Positions 12,063 to 22,987 of a stretch of 64,000 nucleotides of DNA are shown here, in pieces (positions within the stretch are counted from its first letter, which is position 1; every line of letters begins with the position of its first letter). Location of the stretch: the NCBI RefSeq assembly GCF_000835495.1, contig NW_015622544.1:2756855-2820854 (forward strand). Reading direction: 5' to 3'. This DNA comes from Cladophialophora immunda. Lineage: Eukaryota; Ascomycota; Eurotiomycetes; Chaetothyriales; Herpotrichiellaceae. The position numbers were made by a program, and so were the translations under genes. The notes beneath the pieces were generated by a model. That model was not told the origin of the DNA. It searched no databases and saw only the letters and a list, made by a program, of their open reading frames with translations.

Positions 12063-12089
12063 ACACACACACACACACACACACACACG
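12063..12089. repeat. (CA)n microsatellite
   Basis: An uninterrupted dinucleotide CA run of about 13 units is read directly in non-coding DNA. Confidence 0.95.
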
Positions 12090-12321
12090 GTCATGATCCA
12101 AAACATTGGCAACAGAAAATATGCGCAGGACGTGTGTTCATGTTCTTTGGGACACCGAACCTTTCTAGAAGCACGGATTTGTCAGTGTCAGACAGGATAG
12201 GAAACTCACCGGCAGCGTGCTCATCATAGAACATGGGCGTCTCTGTTTGTAACGGCCTGCCCAAGTTGTCATAGTCGTCTCGCTCTTAATCAGTTCATGT
12301 CGAGCCAACCACTTTTTTCAG

Positions 12322-12634
12322 AAAGCTCGCAGACGCAAAGATAGGAGGTGTCGCCGGAGCGAGACGAATCGTTCGATTCTTTTGTCAGCACATTGGCGGC
12401 AGCCACGACATCGTTGTCGTGTGTGAACAATGGCCGATCTCTGTCATTCTAGAGCTGAGCAACTGTTGTCGGCGGATTGGAACTGTTCTTGAAGACCATG
12501 AACTGGGTGCGCCATTCGGTTCTGCCGTTAAAGGCCTTGCGCTCGCCCTCAAGCAATTTCTGGGCGAGGCTCTACGCTCTTCCCTACCAAACTGTTTCGA
12601 AGAGATATTGGGCAATATATCAACCACAATCTAG
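12322..12634 (+). other. unexplained open frame with strong splice acceptor
   Basis: A 104-codon open frame ends in TAG at 12632-12634 and is preceded by a good polypyrimidine tract and acceptor (ACTTTTTTCAG) at about 12311-12321. The translation (GGVAGARRIVRFFCQH, then VVVCEQWPISVILELS, then LALALKQFLGEAL) looks protein-like, but I recognise no family and find no partner exon upstream. It could be a terminal exon of an unknown gene, a relic, or chance. Confidence 0.2.
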
Positions 12635-12744
12635 TATTTTGCCACACATAGAGTGCCCACGTTCACAATGTCTGGATGTTTTGTATGCCAGCTGAATGAT
12701 CGGCCCAGGATGATGCAAACCAGGATGAGCCTGAGACCTTGTTC

Positions 12745-12776
12745 CACAGCATCCATAGCTTGCTGTGGATGCTGTG
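12745..12776. repeat. short inverted repeat (11-bp arms)
   Basis: CACAGCATCCA and its reverse complement TGGATGCTGTG flank a 10-nt loop. No gene end is adjacent that would make it a functional RNA terminator signal. Confidence 0.7.
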
Positions 12777-13686
12777 AACAGGCATGATGACCTTTGAGAC
12801 AGCTGACTAGGCCTTGGAAATTCTTTTTTTTGTAGTTGATGTGACCTTGGACGGGCGTTTATTCTGTACAAGTGTAAAAGGTCGTGTGATTTCGAGTTGC
12901 AGCGTGGGTTGAAGTCTCGGCGTCGCTATTCATGGTCTAAAGACTTCTTTGTACCTCACCCTGTGAATCTTTTGGACGCGGTGTTAGAATTAGGAGCATG
13001 CATATGTATCTGGTAAATTCCTGTCCGTGACACAGCCCAGTGCTGTCAGCGCTCTATCATGGCACAAAATCTGTGTCGTAAACAAAGGTCTGATCAATAG
13101 TAGAGTTGGTATGTCTTGTGATGCTCTGTGGGAGAGAATATCTAGATTCCTCCCTCAAGACGACACTTGTCGACGACAAGTTGTCGTCACTGTACAATGC
13201 AGCGGAGGCACCTCTGGAGAGACTACCACTAAAGAAGGAGAATTCGTTTGAGCACAACCAGCTGTAGTATATGTCCCTGAGGCATTCAGCCTGCAGAAAA
13301 TCCACATCTGGGATATTTCTGAGCTATAGAAATGCCCCGTATAGTGAGTAGGTGATGAAGAGGACGGCACCAGGACCTCTTTCAGTGTCGCTATTACGGC
13401 GAAGTATTACGACCAGGAGACTATACTCGACCGTATTTATACCCAAAGAGTTACCACCCCTAGCAGAGCATACGGAGTGCGTCTATGCCCAGAAAGGGTA
13501 GGCCAATCAAACATCATTGAAAGGGGATCATGATTGTTACCTATGTACCCAGCAGCCTGTTGTGCGCCAATTGCAGAATTATAGTTGTTTCACCAAATAT
13601 CGCCATCATAAGGGCTACCTCAGCAACGATATGCCTTGGCTCAATAGTGTCATTAGCTACCCCCCATTGCCTTCGCGAGCCCTCTG

Positions 13687-15883
13687 CTAGGGCAGCTTGT
13701 TGTAGCTGTTGCTTCTCCGGGATCTCGAGATGCCCAATTTGTTCAGGAGACGGCCAATGGTGCTATAGTAAAGCCAATAGCAGAAACTCAGTGGCCCGAA
13801 GATTGACATGGGTAGAGCGTTGAGCAATATATGTCCTAAAGTCACCGTTCCGTCAGCGGCGTTGTGGAACAATTGAGATCACAACGGCGAGCGAAGCGCC
13901 TGAAAGCGGCGCCCTGTGATGGTTAAATCTTGGAGAGAACTCACCCCAGACAAATGGTCGCCTCTTGACCAATTCGTACAACTCTCCCCTCATGACTCCT
14001 TCGGCCCCTTCCCATCGCCACGGGCCAATCATTCGGAATTTAGTGTTCATGTTCGCACCAAACGCCCACGCAACGAAGACTTTCCATCCACGCCTCAGCA
14101 CTTGGGCAGCGGATGGCGCCGAGCCCATATCGAGAGCTATCTGGTACGCGTAGGATTCATGATCTACTCCATGGTGTATACGTGCTTCAGGCTTTGTCTT
14201 CAACCGGTACCACTCTTCCGCATCGGGATTCAGTTCTGGAGACAGTGATCGTAGGTTTGCCTCAGGAAGAAGGTTGAGGATTCGAAGGACCCAGAGCTGG
14301 GCTTGGAACTCGGCTAGAGGTGGAATTGCACCTAAGGATTATTTAGGGTTAGGATCCAAGAGAGACACGAAAAGACCTCCTCTGTAGGCACAGACAGAAG
14401 GTCGACAGATGGGATTCATGAGAGTAATATGGGCCTTACCGATCTGTGGCCGAACGAAACCTATGAAGCCAACAGTCTCGTCACCGTCCTTCCAGATCGC
14501 TCGAACATCGGCATCGTTGGAGTGAGGATATCCGCCGCTGAGGAATGGGAATGTCAGGTGACGGTAGCCAGTTGCGTAGATGACAACGTCTGGCTTGATC
14601 CTCAAAGTCTCAATGTACTTCGACTCCTGCGTATCATTCTTCTGGAAATGGATGACTCCTTCGTCGTCGACATACTCCGGGAATGGGGCAAAATCGACGG
14701 TATGACCCTTGGTGTCGACCCGCGGCAGGTCAATGATACGTTCCATAAACCGCCTCAATCTGCTGTCTTTGATGTAGCGCCTGTCAAAGTATGGCTGGAC
14801 TTTGGTGGATTTGACAAAGAGAACTAATGGGATAAATGTTATGTTGAAACCAGCTGTGCAGAAGAAAGAAACTCACTCTCAGACATGTGATAGCCCTTGA
14901 TGATTCCCGCATGCTGACCATACCCGTATCGAGTATTGTTCAGGAGTATCCAAGCTCCCTTGGTCCACCAGTCATAGAACACCCACTGCCATCGGGAGTT
15001 CCTCAGCTTCGGGTGTGCATAGGCAGTGTCAAACAGGCAGTTCCAATTGGTGTCAATCGGGGACGGGTTGTATTCATCTTCCCGCTTGCCCATGACGACG
15101 AAGCGCTCCACATGCTGGAAGTGCCAGACGTTACCACAGAGAGATCTACAGCATGCAAGACATCTCTTACCTTAGGTGCCAGGACGAATCCATTTCGGTG
15201 GCAAAGCGTCACCGAGTTGGTGGGAGAAGTCACGGCAAAATATGCCATGTCCATTGCCGTTTCTCCTACACCAAGGATCACGACATTGCTGCCTTCGGTA
15301 AATATGTGCCGGCCTTTGTATTGAGAGGAGTGAAGGACAGTCGGCACTTTCTCGATGCCGGGAATGTCGGGCACAACGGCATCCACGTGCAACCCAGAGC
15401 AAACTGCAACTGCATCGCAGGCCCATTCCTCACTGGTTCCATCCGGGGATGAATAGGTCACGATATGGCCTTTGCCATCCTTTGCCCGGCGTACATTCGT
15501 TATTGTGGTGTTGAGCTCGATATGTGGTCGCAATTTGAAATGATCGCAGTAGTCTTCAAGGTACTGGACGTATTGAGCGAGACCGAGAAAGTCTCCGCAA
15601 TCAGTGCGTTCTGGTGGTATCCTGAAATCTGAAAAGATCGTCAAGAACTTGGAAGACACCATCTACTTCGAATCAGCCCTGTCACTGTTTGAGGGTGGAA
15701 CAAAAGTCCAGTCTTTACCTCGCCCTCTGGATAGGTGCGATAGCGGAAAGTGCCTCCAATGCCATCCTTAGTTTCGAAGAGTCTGGCCTCAATGGGCTCG
15801 ACATTGAAGTCCTGATTAGCCTGGAGGAGGTACTTCAGCGTGACCAGGCCTCCTGGCCCTGCTCCAATGATGGCAACACGCAT
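13687..15883 (-). CDS. Flavin-containing monooxygenase (dimethylaniline monooxygenase-like), 6 exons
   Basis: NADPH- and FAD-dependent oxygenase that attacks soft nucleophilic N or S atoms. Exons on the minus strand: 15883-15719, 15662-15171, 15114-14877, 14823-14440, 14331-13945, 13835-13687 (604 aa). The start MRVAIIGAGPGGL is the FAD-binding GxGxxG. Exon 1 ends GGTFRYRTYPEGE and continues into MVSSKFLTIFSDFRIP, a typical FMO block. The NADPH-binding GxGxxA/G-like motif is VVILGVGETAMDMA. VVIYATGYRH is the conserved ATG-containing block near the C-terminus. The last exon (HILLNALPMSIFGPLSFCYWLYYST) is a hydrophobic C-terminal segment seen in fungal FMOs. Every junction is GT-AG and preserves frame. 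The substrate cannot be predicted, and no biosynthetic core enzyme is adjacent. Confidence 0.92.
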
Positions 15884-16567
15884 GTTCGATTCTGTTCGCA
15901 GGAAACCATATACTTGGAGGTCGAGGACTGGCAAGGTTACACAGCAGGGGGAGGTCTTCAAGACCCCGAAGATTGGGAGAACTCCGCTTCTCTTGCATGG
16001 TGTCCCCCACTTGCACGTTGAGATGTACCGAGCAACGACTGCTTCTGGGTGTGTGCATCAAGCTGACGAGAGAGAGCTGTCCACGTATCAAGAGTGGAAC
16101 TGCTAGCTTGGGCACTCCTCGGGTGTATCTCATTTCGGCCTTTGCCGTTGACGATTCCAACAGGTCTTGACTAGACCCCGACGGCCCGTTGATAGCTGGA
16201 TCGTGAGTGGGACATCCTAAATGGCAGGCGAACGGGATCGCGATATGACGGGGACGCAGAGAGCGAGTGGTCGGGGACCAACCTGTTGGAACTGGAGTCG
16301 ATTAGTGCTTAAAGCGGCAGTTGTGATACGGGAACCCGCAAGGAGCTCAGCCAAAGTTTTTGGCGATGATGGAGCCGCCAAGAGTTTTATTTCCGCAGCC
16401 GGCGCAGTTGTTGGAGCTCCGAGTTGTCGTTGGGGAGCGACAGCAAGGTCCAGTCAGTCACGGCCGCTACCCTGTGAACAGATTCTAGTGAATCCGGGGT
16501 ATGTCACGATAATTTCATACCAGAGCTACCTACCCAGCTGTTGAACCCCCCCAGAACAGCCGCAACA
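15884..16567. other. divergent intergenic region between FMO and MIC19
   Basis: Holds the two divergent promoters and the short MIC19 leader. Open frames here lack any recognised motif. Confidence 0.5.
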
Positions 16568-17348
16568 ATGGGCGCAGGTCAATCCAAAACCGACGAGTCC
16601 ACCAAGCATGTTTTCGCCAGTGATACACCAATTCAATTTTCTCAAGAGTATGTTCTGGAGGCTACGATTGCGCGGTTCCCGTGTCTTACCATATGAAGCT
16701 CGACTGACACGATCTACAGGCTGATAGACTCCCTCCAAGCATCTTCGGAAGTCCGTCTAACTTCCCACTATGGTTCCATGGACGGTTTTTGCTAGTACAG
16801 AGGAGGTTTTGCTCACAACTCGTTCTTGATCTAGACAAACTCGACACGCGCAAAAACACTAGAGCTGCACATCGCACAACGCGTCGCCACGGAGCTAGAA
16901 AAGATCCGCAATCACGAAGCTTCAGTCCTCGAGGAGGCACGGAAGAAGATTGCCGCCAGCGGAGAGACGGCCTCAGACTCGACATCGTCAGACTCGTCGC
17001 TCCTTCAACTCTCGCCGATATCTCCGAAAGACCTTCTTCCGGGCTCTGACAGTGACGCGGAAAAGAGAGCCCCAACAAGCCAGAAAGTGCAACAAGAAAT
17101 CGAGAAATTGAAGCAGACGCTGGGACAGCGAAAATCATTAAGAGAGGTGCCGAAAGAGGTGGAGAATGCGTAAGTTGGACTTTCTTTGAATACCGTGATC
17201 AAGCTAATGGTTGGCAACTAGGAGACAAGATGTCATCTCCTGCCTACGGATAAACGACCGGAAACCGCTCGACTGCTGGAAGGAGGTAGAGATCTTCAAG
17301 CGGGAAGTACGGAAGATGGAGGAGAACTACGTCTCATCTGTACTGTAA
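16568..17348 (+). CDS. MIC19: MICOS complex subunit MIC19 (DUF1690), 4 exons
   Basis: Peripheral inner-membrane protein of the mitochondrial contact site and cristae organising system, where it links MIC60 to the MIC10 subcomplex. Exons 16568-16647, 16720-16750, 16835-17169 and 17222-17348 give 190 aa. The N-terminus MGAGQSK offers a Gly2 myristoylation signal, as in known MIC19. The middle contains STRAKTLELHIAQRV and a long helical, coiled-coil-like segment. The C-terminus has a CHCH-like half: Cys in SCLRINDR and in PLDCWKEVEIFK (C-x10-C), ending EENYVSSVL. The 31-nt second exon is needed to join QFSQE to TNSTRAKTLELH and uses an unusual donor GTCCGT. The gene is divergent from the FMO. 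Confidence 0.92.
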
Positions 17349-18099
17349 AGCTATGTCTCCGTTCCGGGAAGCTTGTATTCCGCTCGAGGCTTCAACCCAG
17401 TGTATATAGTTAAAACAGGGTACGGGTACCACATGCGAATGGAATAAAAATGATTGCAATGAACCCTAGGGTTCCGTCCAAATGTCCCCCGGTGTCCTTG
17501 CTTGTACAGCAAGTATCGAACCGACTTCCTTCACGATGCTTCAGAGCGCTTCGGAGGTCGTCACCAGAAGTTGAAGACAACTATCTCAAGAGTTGATTCA
17601 CCAGGTGCCGCATGGAAGCAAGATGTTCGATCTTCTTACTGCATCGCATGCCGTTTCATCTTCGAAGAGTTCGTTCCCAACTTGACCCCTTGACAAGCTG
17701 CTGGACCGTTGCATGCTTCACGTGGTTATTTGTGGGTTGATTGTGGCACATGCCGCAATATTGTTGGGCACCACACCACCTCCACAAGCCGACGATGCCT
17801 CTTGTGCTGTCTTTCAAGTCAGAATTATCAGAAATCGTAGTCGATGACTTTATTTGCCGAATCTTAACCATATATGCCCCTTGAGGCCGGGATATAATGA
17901 GATCTTTCCGCCCACGCTTAGCAGATGTGGTGCTCCCGCATTCAGGAATACCTCCGGGCGCGGGCAGCGGACGAAGCGAGCATAGCGCCATTATTTGCTG
18001 GCAGTGTGAGCGGACACAACTTGGTCGCAGTCGCCTGGATCGAACAGTAAAGAACCCGGTGCATGAGAGTGAAAGGACCTTTTCCATCAAGTGCAGAAG
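17349..18099. other. convergent intergenic region
   Basis: Lies between the 3' ends of MIC19 and the Naa50-like gene. It contains a CACGTG word at about 17718, probably by chance. No gene is supported. Confidence 0.5.
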
Positions 18100-18942
18100 T
18101 CAGGTACCCTCCAACTCTTTCCTAACAATCCAAGCACCGCTGGGTCGCAGCTTTCTGTAATAGTGATCAACAAGCATGACGCGCTTGAAGCCACGTTTGG
18201 CGTACCACTCCAGGGCGTCCTCGTTCTTCTCCCAGACATGTGCATATATGCACACTGTGTCAGCAGCTTGGGCACTAGCCGAGCATAAGATAGTGTCCAG
18301 CAGTAATGTTGCGAGGCCGAGGCCACGATATGGCGAGAGGAGAGCTAGAGCTTGGATATAGATCTTAGAAGGTGGCGAGGGAGTGATGAGAGAACTATTC
18401 GGCGAGCATGGCTCCAAGCGGCAGCGGATCCAGCCAACAGGTTGTGACGCATATAGGACGACGCGAGACAGTTTGTTGACAATCGGATCTGTCAATGTCG
18501 TAGTAAAGAAGGCATCGCTGTACCGAATAGGAAGGGTTGTCGCTGTAAGACGCTGAATAGCAGGAAGGTGTGGTGCTGTAACTGGTGCAACAAGAGCTTT
18601 TGGGAGATGGGGAATAGAAACAGCGTCAAATTGCTGTAGGCGGTCACTTGAGGGATCCTTGGCTTCCACGATCACCTGCTTTGACTCTTGGGAGACATCC
18701 TCAGACCTCCGGCTTTCGACTTCGTCTTCCTCGGCTTTCAAAGTGTAGACAATTGGATTGGTCGGTCTCTGAGAGGCTTGTTTTCGTGCCGCTTCGATGA
18801 TACCTAGTCCAGGGCTGTTGGGGACACGCACACACGCGTCGTGATCGGGGGTGATATTGTCGTCTTCTCTAGTAGTTGGCGGGATAGAGAGCGCTGAAGT
18901 CACCGATTTCGAGAAATACGAAAAAAGACTAGCTTGAGGCAT
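18100..18942 (-). CDS. GNAT acetyltransferase, Naa50/San-like, with N-terminal PIP box
   Basis: Single-exon protein of 280 aa. The C-terminal half (about residues 115-280) is a GNAT fold of the N-alpha-acetyltransferase 50 (NatE) type: LPIRYSDAFF, then VGWIRCRLEP, then IYIQALALLSPYRGLGLATLLLD with the acetyl-CoA binding R/Q-x-x-G-x-G/A-like loop, then HVWEKNEDALEWYAKRGF, then DHYYRKL. The N-terminal roughly 110 residues are low-complexity and absent from animal Naa50. They begin MPQASLFSYFSK, which contains Q-x-x-L-x-x-Y-F, a consensus PCNA-interacting (PIP) motif. Known family roles are N-terminal acetylation and sister-chromatid cohesion in flies. The PIP box suggests recruitment to replication forks; this is inference. 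Confidence 0.85.
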   Translation of the reverse strand: MPQASLFSYFSKSVTSALSIPPTTREDDNITPDHDACVRVPNSPGLGIIEAARKQASQRPTNPIVYTLKAEEDEVESRRSEDVSQESKQVIVEAKDPSSDRLQQFDAVSIPHLPKALVAPVTAPHLPAIQRLTATTLPIRYSDAFFTTTLTDPIVNKLSRVVLYASQPVGWIRCRLEPCSPNSSLITPSPPSKIYIQALALLSPYRGLGLATLLLDTILCSASAQAADTVCIYAHVWEKNEDALEWYAKRGFKRVMLVDHYYRKLRPSGAWIVRKELEGT

Positions 18943-19810
18943 GTTGACCTTGCATTCTTCGTTGCAACACCATTCCGCACTGAAGCTGGAACCCTGCCCC
19001 GAGGAGCGTGGCCACGAGAAATAGCGCGATGTGCAGGCAGTTGAACCAGAAGTTGCCGGCGCAGGGGACGATCAGGGGCGGCCGGTCCCGGCGCTAAAAA
19101 GAAGGTTATCGATGCTTATTGAGTAATATTGGCGAGCCCTAGAACCCGGCCTTTTTCATTTCTGCGTCCTGCATCATCGGTGCTTGCACTGGCAGCCGCT
19201 GCAAGCCCTCACACGACCTCTTGTGTCTTGCTGACATAGCTATACCCGGTTGCTGTTGGAGCACTCCTCGAGCGTGTCTTAACCATCGAGTTCCCAGACT
19301 TCCGGACACCAAGCTGTCCCTGTTCCACGAGCACGAGCCTCCTCGAGTGTGCCCGAGATCCTTCCCCGGAGTGCGTGCGCTCCCTATACTTCCTCCATCA
19401 ACCTCCCAAGAGCAAAACAATACAAATTAAGTGGCACAATAGAAAGGTTCATGGGTGCTGTTGAATGAATAGAAGGTTGTTGGGTGCGGCAGGGTGTGAA
19501 GGTGTTTGAATAGGCGGAGTGTACAGGCGCAGAAGTCTTCCACTCAGACCACAATACCAGTAAGTGAATACACTGCCGGACAATAGCGTGCGGCACTGGG
19601 AAGGATGTTTTTTTTTTGCTATTGTGTGGTTGTCAATGGGGCATATGGCTTCTGTTGCGATGCCTCTTCTCTTAAATGTCGACTGCTCCTCTGCCCTCGG
19701 AGTCGTACACGACGAAGACAAACGCACCGTTCCCTCCATATCCCTGTCTCTTCATATTGAAAAACGCTGCTGGTCGGCTTTGCATCTTTACCTGTGTTTG
19801 TTTGCCCAAT
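18943..19810. other. divergent intergenic region
   Basis: Shared promoter region of the Naa50-like gene (-) and the lysine-rich protein gene (+). It contains short T and A runs but no supported gene. Confidence 0.5.
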
Positions 19811-21143
19811 ATGGCTCCCAGAAGAGCATATGTCTCTTTGTTCCCTAACAGCATTATCGACGTCGACTTGTGGAAGCGCTTCATGGAAGATGAGGAAATC
19901 ACAGCTGACTGTACGCCTCCAGTCAAGGACGTCCCTGACATGGCTTCCACCAAACTATCCAGTTCGAAGTCCTCCAATGTCAGCTTGACTGCATCTGATC
20001 AAGAACAGGCGGTTAGTTGGCCACGAAAAGTTACTTCCTGCTCCTTCCACTGACTAGTTCCAGATCACGTATCTCTTGGAACATTCAATCGAAAGCATCC
20101 TCCATGATCTTCTCCTCGAAATTCACCAAGATGAAAAGATTGCTCGGATGCAGACTGCCGTCCTTGAAGTCGAACAGAGAGCTGAGAAACTGGCCAACAA
20201 GACCTCTCAAGATGCCGAAAGCACCGAGAACACCGAAAACGAAGCTGTCGAGACTGACGCCGCCGTGTTCAAGTCCGGCCAGGTCCAGCTCAAAGGAAAT
20301 CCAATGAAGACAGTCAAACACATCAGATGCCCGAATTGTCGTCTCCGTCGCTTGCTCTATCCTCGTGTCGGCTACAATGCTCGTCCTGTCCCGGATGCCA
20401 ATGAACAGTACTGCAAGACCGAACCGGTGATTGTTCTCGACAAGCATGATGTCCACGGCCAGCGCAAGAAAGGTGTCAAAGTCAAGGGCCAAGCCAAAGG
20501 CAAGAACAAGAAGAAGAAGGATGACCCAGGCTCACCAGCCGCATCTGAGAACTCTGATCCACTGACTCCATCTTCGTCCATGCCCACCGAATCGTTCGAG
20601 TTCAAGGAGATCGACTTCCCAGCTGCCAAATGTCCAAATCGCGACTCTCACCTTGGTGACCACTGGAAATCCGTCAATGTCTTCGCCACGCATCTCAACG
20701 GAAGCTGCTATCTCAAGAAGGATCGTGCGGCCGGCCGCGAGGCAAATGCAAAGATAGGCGGGACTCCACGTGACAGCAGAGCCAATTCACCCAAGCCAAC
20801 CGCCAATGGCGGTGTCAAGAGAAAGGCAGAGGACGATGAGAAGGCCATTGGTCCTGGCACCAAGAACAAGAAGCAGAGGACCGGTGGAGACGGAAAGAGG
20901 GGGGACAGGAAGGCTCCTCCGAGCAAGTTGAAGGAAGTCAACAATGTTGACGATGGCAAGCCGGGCGAGAGCCCGTTGAAAGAGATCATAGGCGACACAA
21001 TCCATGTGACGCCAACCAAGGCGGCAAGAGACGCGAGCTCTGAGCCGCAAATCAAGCTCAAGCTCAAGGCGGGCGTCGGCGCTGGCGCTGGAGAGGGGCC
21101 GGCTCGCAAGAGGCCGAGCAAGGCCAGCAAGAAGGAGAGATAA
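19811..21143 (+). CDS. Uncharacterised lysine-rich putative zinc-binding nuclear protein, 2 exons
   Basis: Exons 19811-20011 and 20064-21143 give 426 aa; GCG/GTTAGT...CCAG/ATC joins SDQEQA to ITYLLEHSIESILHDLLLEI. The N-terminal 110 residues are predicted mostly helical and acidic (SLFPNSIIDVDLWKRFMEDEE). A central cysteine pair, KHIRCPNCRLRRLLYP (about residue 155), is followed by YCKTEPVIVLDKHDVHGQ, AAKCPNRDSHLGDHW and THLNGSCYLKKD. Together these give five cysteines with nearby histidines that could form a zinc site. The rest is Lys/Pro-rich with several bipartite nuclear-localisation-like clusters (GVKRKAEDD, KKQRTGGD). It looks like a chromatin- or nucleolus-associated protein conserved only in fungi, but I recognise no named family. 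The start at 19811 is chosen because the upstream in-frame part is uninformative. Confidence 0.75.
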
Positions 21144-21602
21144 AGTGTAAAACTAATTTCAGTGGCATAGCGAGGGCGGGTTTTGTGTGCTTGTTCTTCT
21201 CGGCGTTGGAGAGGGAGTGCTGCCCAGGCAGCACCCCACCTGTAGTGGAAACAGGTGGTAGACAATGTCATGAATCTTGTAAACTTGGTTCTACGTGAGA
21301 AGTCCGTCTCGCATCTATTCATGTCCTCGTAATCGTCGTCTGAAGCGAGACGTCTTGGTCAACCGCAAGACGTTTAGTTGGAGCGGGAGCATGTGCTTCC
21401 TTCAAGGCCAGCGATGTCATCGTATCATACCCGTCTGATACTCCTGTCGTCCGCTGCTCACGGTCAATTCACATCTAATGGATCTTGACGCCCAGTGGTC
21501 GCCGATTCCAGGTTTGCTTTAAGCTCATGGGCTCGGAGGTCCTTGGATTGCACGGTCCAATCACCAGGACATCCTCCACAGACACATTCATTACACCTTC
21601 AC
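21144..21602. other. convergent intergenic region
   Basis: 3' flanks of the lysine-rich protein and O-methyltransferase genes. Nothing else is seen. Confidence 0.5.
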
Positions 21603-22987
21603 CTAGGAGGTCGCCGCGGGCAACATGGCCTCGACGATGTTCCCCGTCGCGCCGCCCTCCCAACTGTGCCAGATCTTGACCATCTTCAGCCCGGCAGCCT
21701 CGAGGACCTTGTTGAACCCGTCGGCGGTCCTCTCCTTGCCGCCCATGACCATCACAGTGTTGTCCATGGCGGCGGCGGGTAGGTCGGCCTCGCCCACGCG
21801 TTTTGGCATGACCATGTCGGCGATGAGGACCTTGCTGTCCGGGCTCATGGCGTCGCGCAGGCGGGAGAGGATCTTGACGCAGTTGTCGTCCGAGTAGTCG
21901 TGCATGACGCGGCGGAGGAAGTAGGCCTTGGCGCCCGTGACGGGCTGCGCCGTCCAGAAGTCGTGCACCATGGCGGTGACGCCCTCGGGGAGGAGCTTGG
22001 AGTCCCTGCCCTGAGCGATGGGTTCGGGCAGGTCTTGGAGAACCATGCGGTCGGGGCGGAGAGTCGGGAAGGCCTTGAGGATCTGGATGATGGATTGGCC
22101 TTGGCCGCCGCCCACGTCGACCAGGGTGGCCCTGTCGCCGTCGTGGTCCGGGTTGTAGAGTGCAGAGAAGTCGTAGAAGCCGATGATCGGGACCGAATCC
22201 TCTTGAGACATGAAGCCCAGTTGGAACGCGCGCAGCCGGTCGGGAAACTGTGCCATGATCTCCCATACAGGATGTCCATCCATGCCATGGCGGTGGGTAT
22301 ATGGGTTGCGAAGAGGGTCATCGGGCTCCTGCACGGGCTTGCCGTCCTGTGCCGCTCGTTCTTTCACGTAGCTGTGGAAATGGACCATTGTGGCCAGGCA
22401 TTCATCGTTGATGAACTGGAAGAAGTTTCCCGGGCCCGGGACCTGGATGTATGCGCGGGAGAACTTTGTGTGCACGTATTCATAGTTGGGGGTTTGCTCG
22501 AGGAACTTGGTACCGACGAGTAATCGAAGTTGTCTTTCTTTTGTTTGACGGGAGACACAATGATCAGCCACATGCTTCGAGAAATGACTGCGCAGCCAAT
22601 ACCTAGCAGTGAGTCCTGGACGCCTGTGACCCTGGACAGCTCGGCCAGAGAGATGGAGCCGTCGACAGGGATCTTTTCGAACACGCCCAGCCCCATCAAG
22701 GTTCGAATACAGACAATCTCCAGCATCTGCCGTTGGTTAGCAATCTGTCAGTTCTCGGAGGCCAGGCAAAAGGCGCCACGGACATTGACCGAGTGGTGCA
22801 TTGACATATCCGACGGTGCCATCACGAGCCGGACAATGTCCTTGGCTATAGCAGCGACATTGGTCCTGGAAATGTAGCCTTTGCTGCCCGGCGAGTAGTC
22901 GCAGGCTTTGGCGGCTTCGGTGAGTTGCTGTATCAGCTCCTGCAACTGGGCGGCTTGGTCTTGATCTGCGGAGGACGACATCATCAT
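21603..22987 (-). CDS. SAM-dependent O-methyltransferase (COMT type), 3 exons
   Basis: Class of fungal O-methyltransferases that modify phenolic secondary metabolites. Exons on the minus strand: 22987-22784, 22726-22603, 22537-21603 (420 aa). The N-terminal dimerisation part ends at LVGTKFLEQTPNYEYVHTKFS, the usual winged-helix end. The SAM site is ATLVDVGGGQGQSI (motif I), with VLQDLPEPI and HDFWTAQPV following. The catalytic-base region is RRVMHDYSDDNCVKIL, equivalent to the H-D/H-D-W of the family. Three ATGs in a row open the frame; I use the outermost at 22987. The first donor is the unusual GTCCGT. The gene is divergent from the LaeA-like methyltransferase, which may mean co-regulation, but no polyketide or peptide synthase is in the window. 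Confidence 0.9.

Larger units (their letters stand above)
11726..13686. other. 2 kb gene-poor region
   Basis: Holds a TATA run near 11838-11849, a (CA)n microsatellite, an imperfect hairpin near 12745 and an unexplained open frame (listed separately). No complete gene is recognised. It lies between two minus-strand genes, so the right part includes the 3' flank of the flavin monooxygenase and the left part the promoter of the ABM-like gene. Confidence 0.5.

Noticed and set aside
12745..12776. Hairpin considered as a transposon terminal repeat or terminator
   Set aside because: The arms are adjacent with a 10-nt loop, there is no target-site duplication or transposase nearby, and such terminators are not used by RNA polymerase II.
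21475..22523. Open frames overlapping the O-methyltransferase in other frames
   Set aside because: Arg/Pro/Gly-biased translations typical of shadow frames of a GC-rich gene; the SAM motif is in the other frame.
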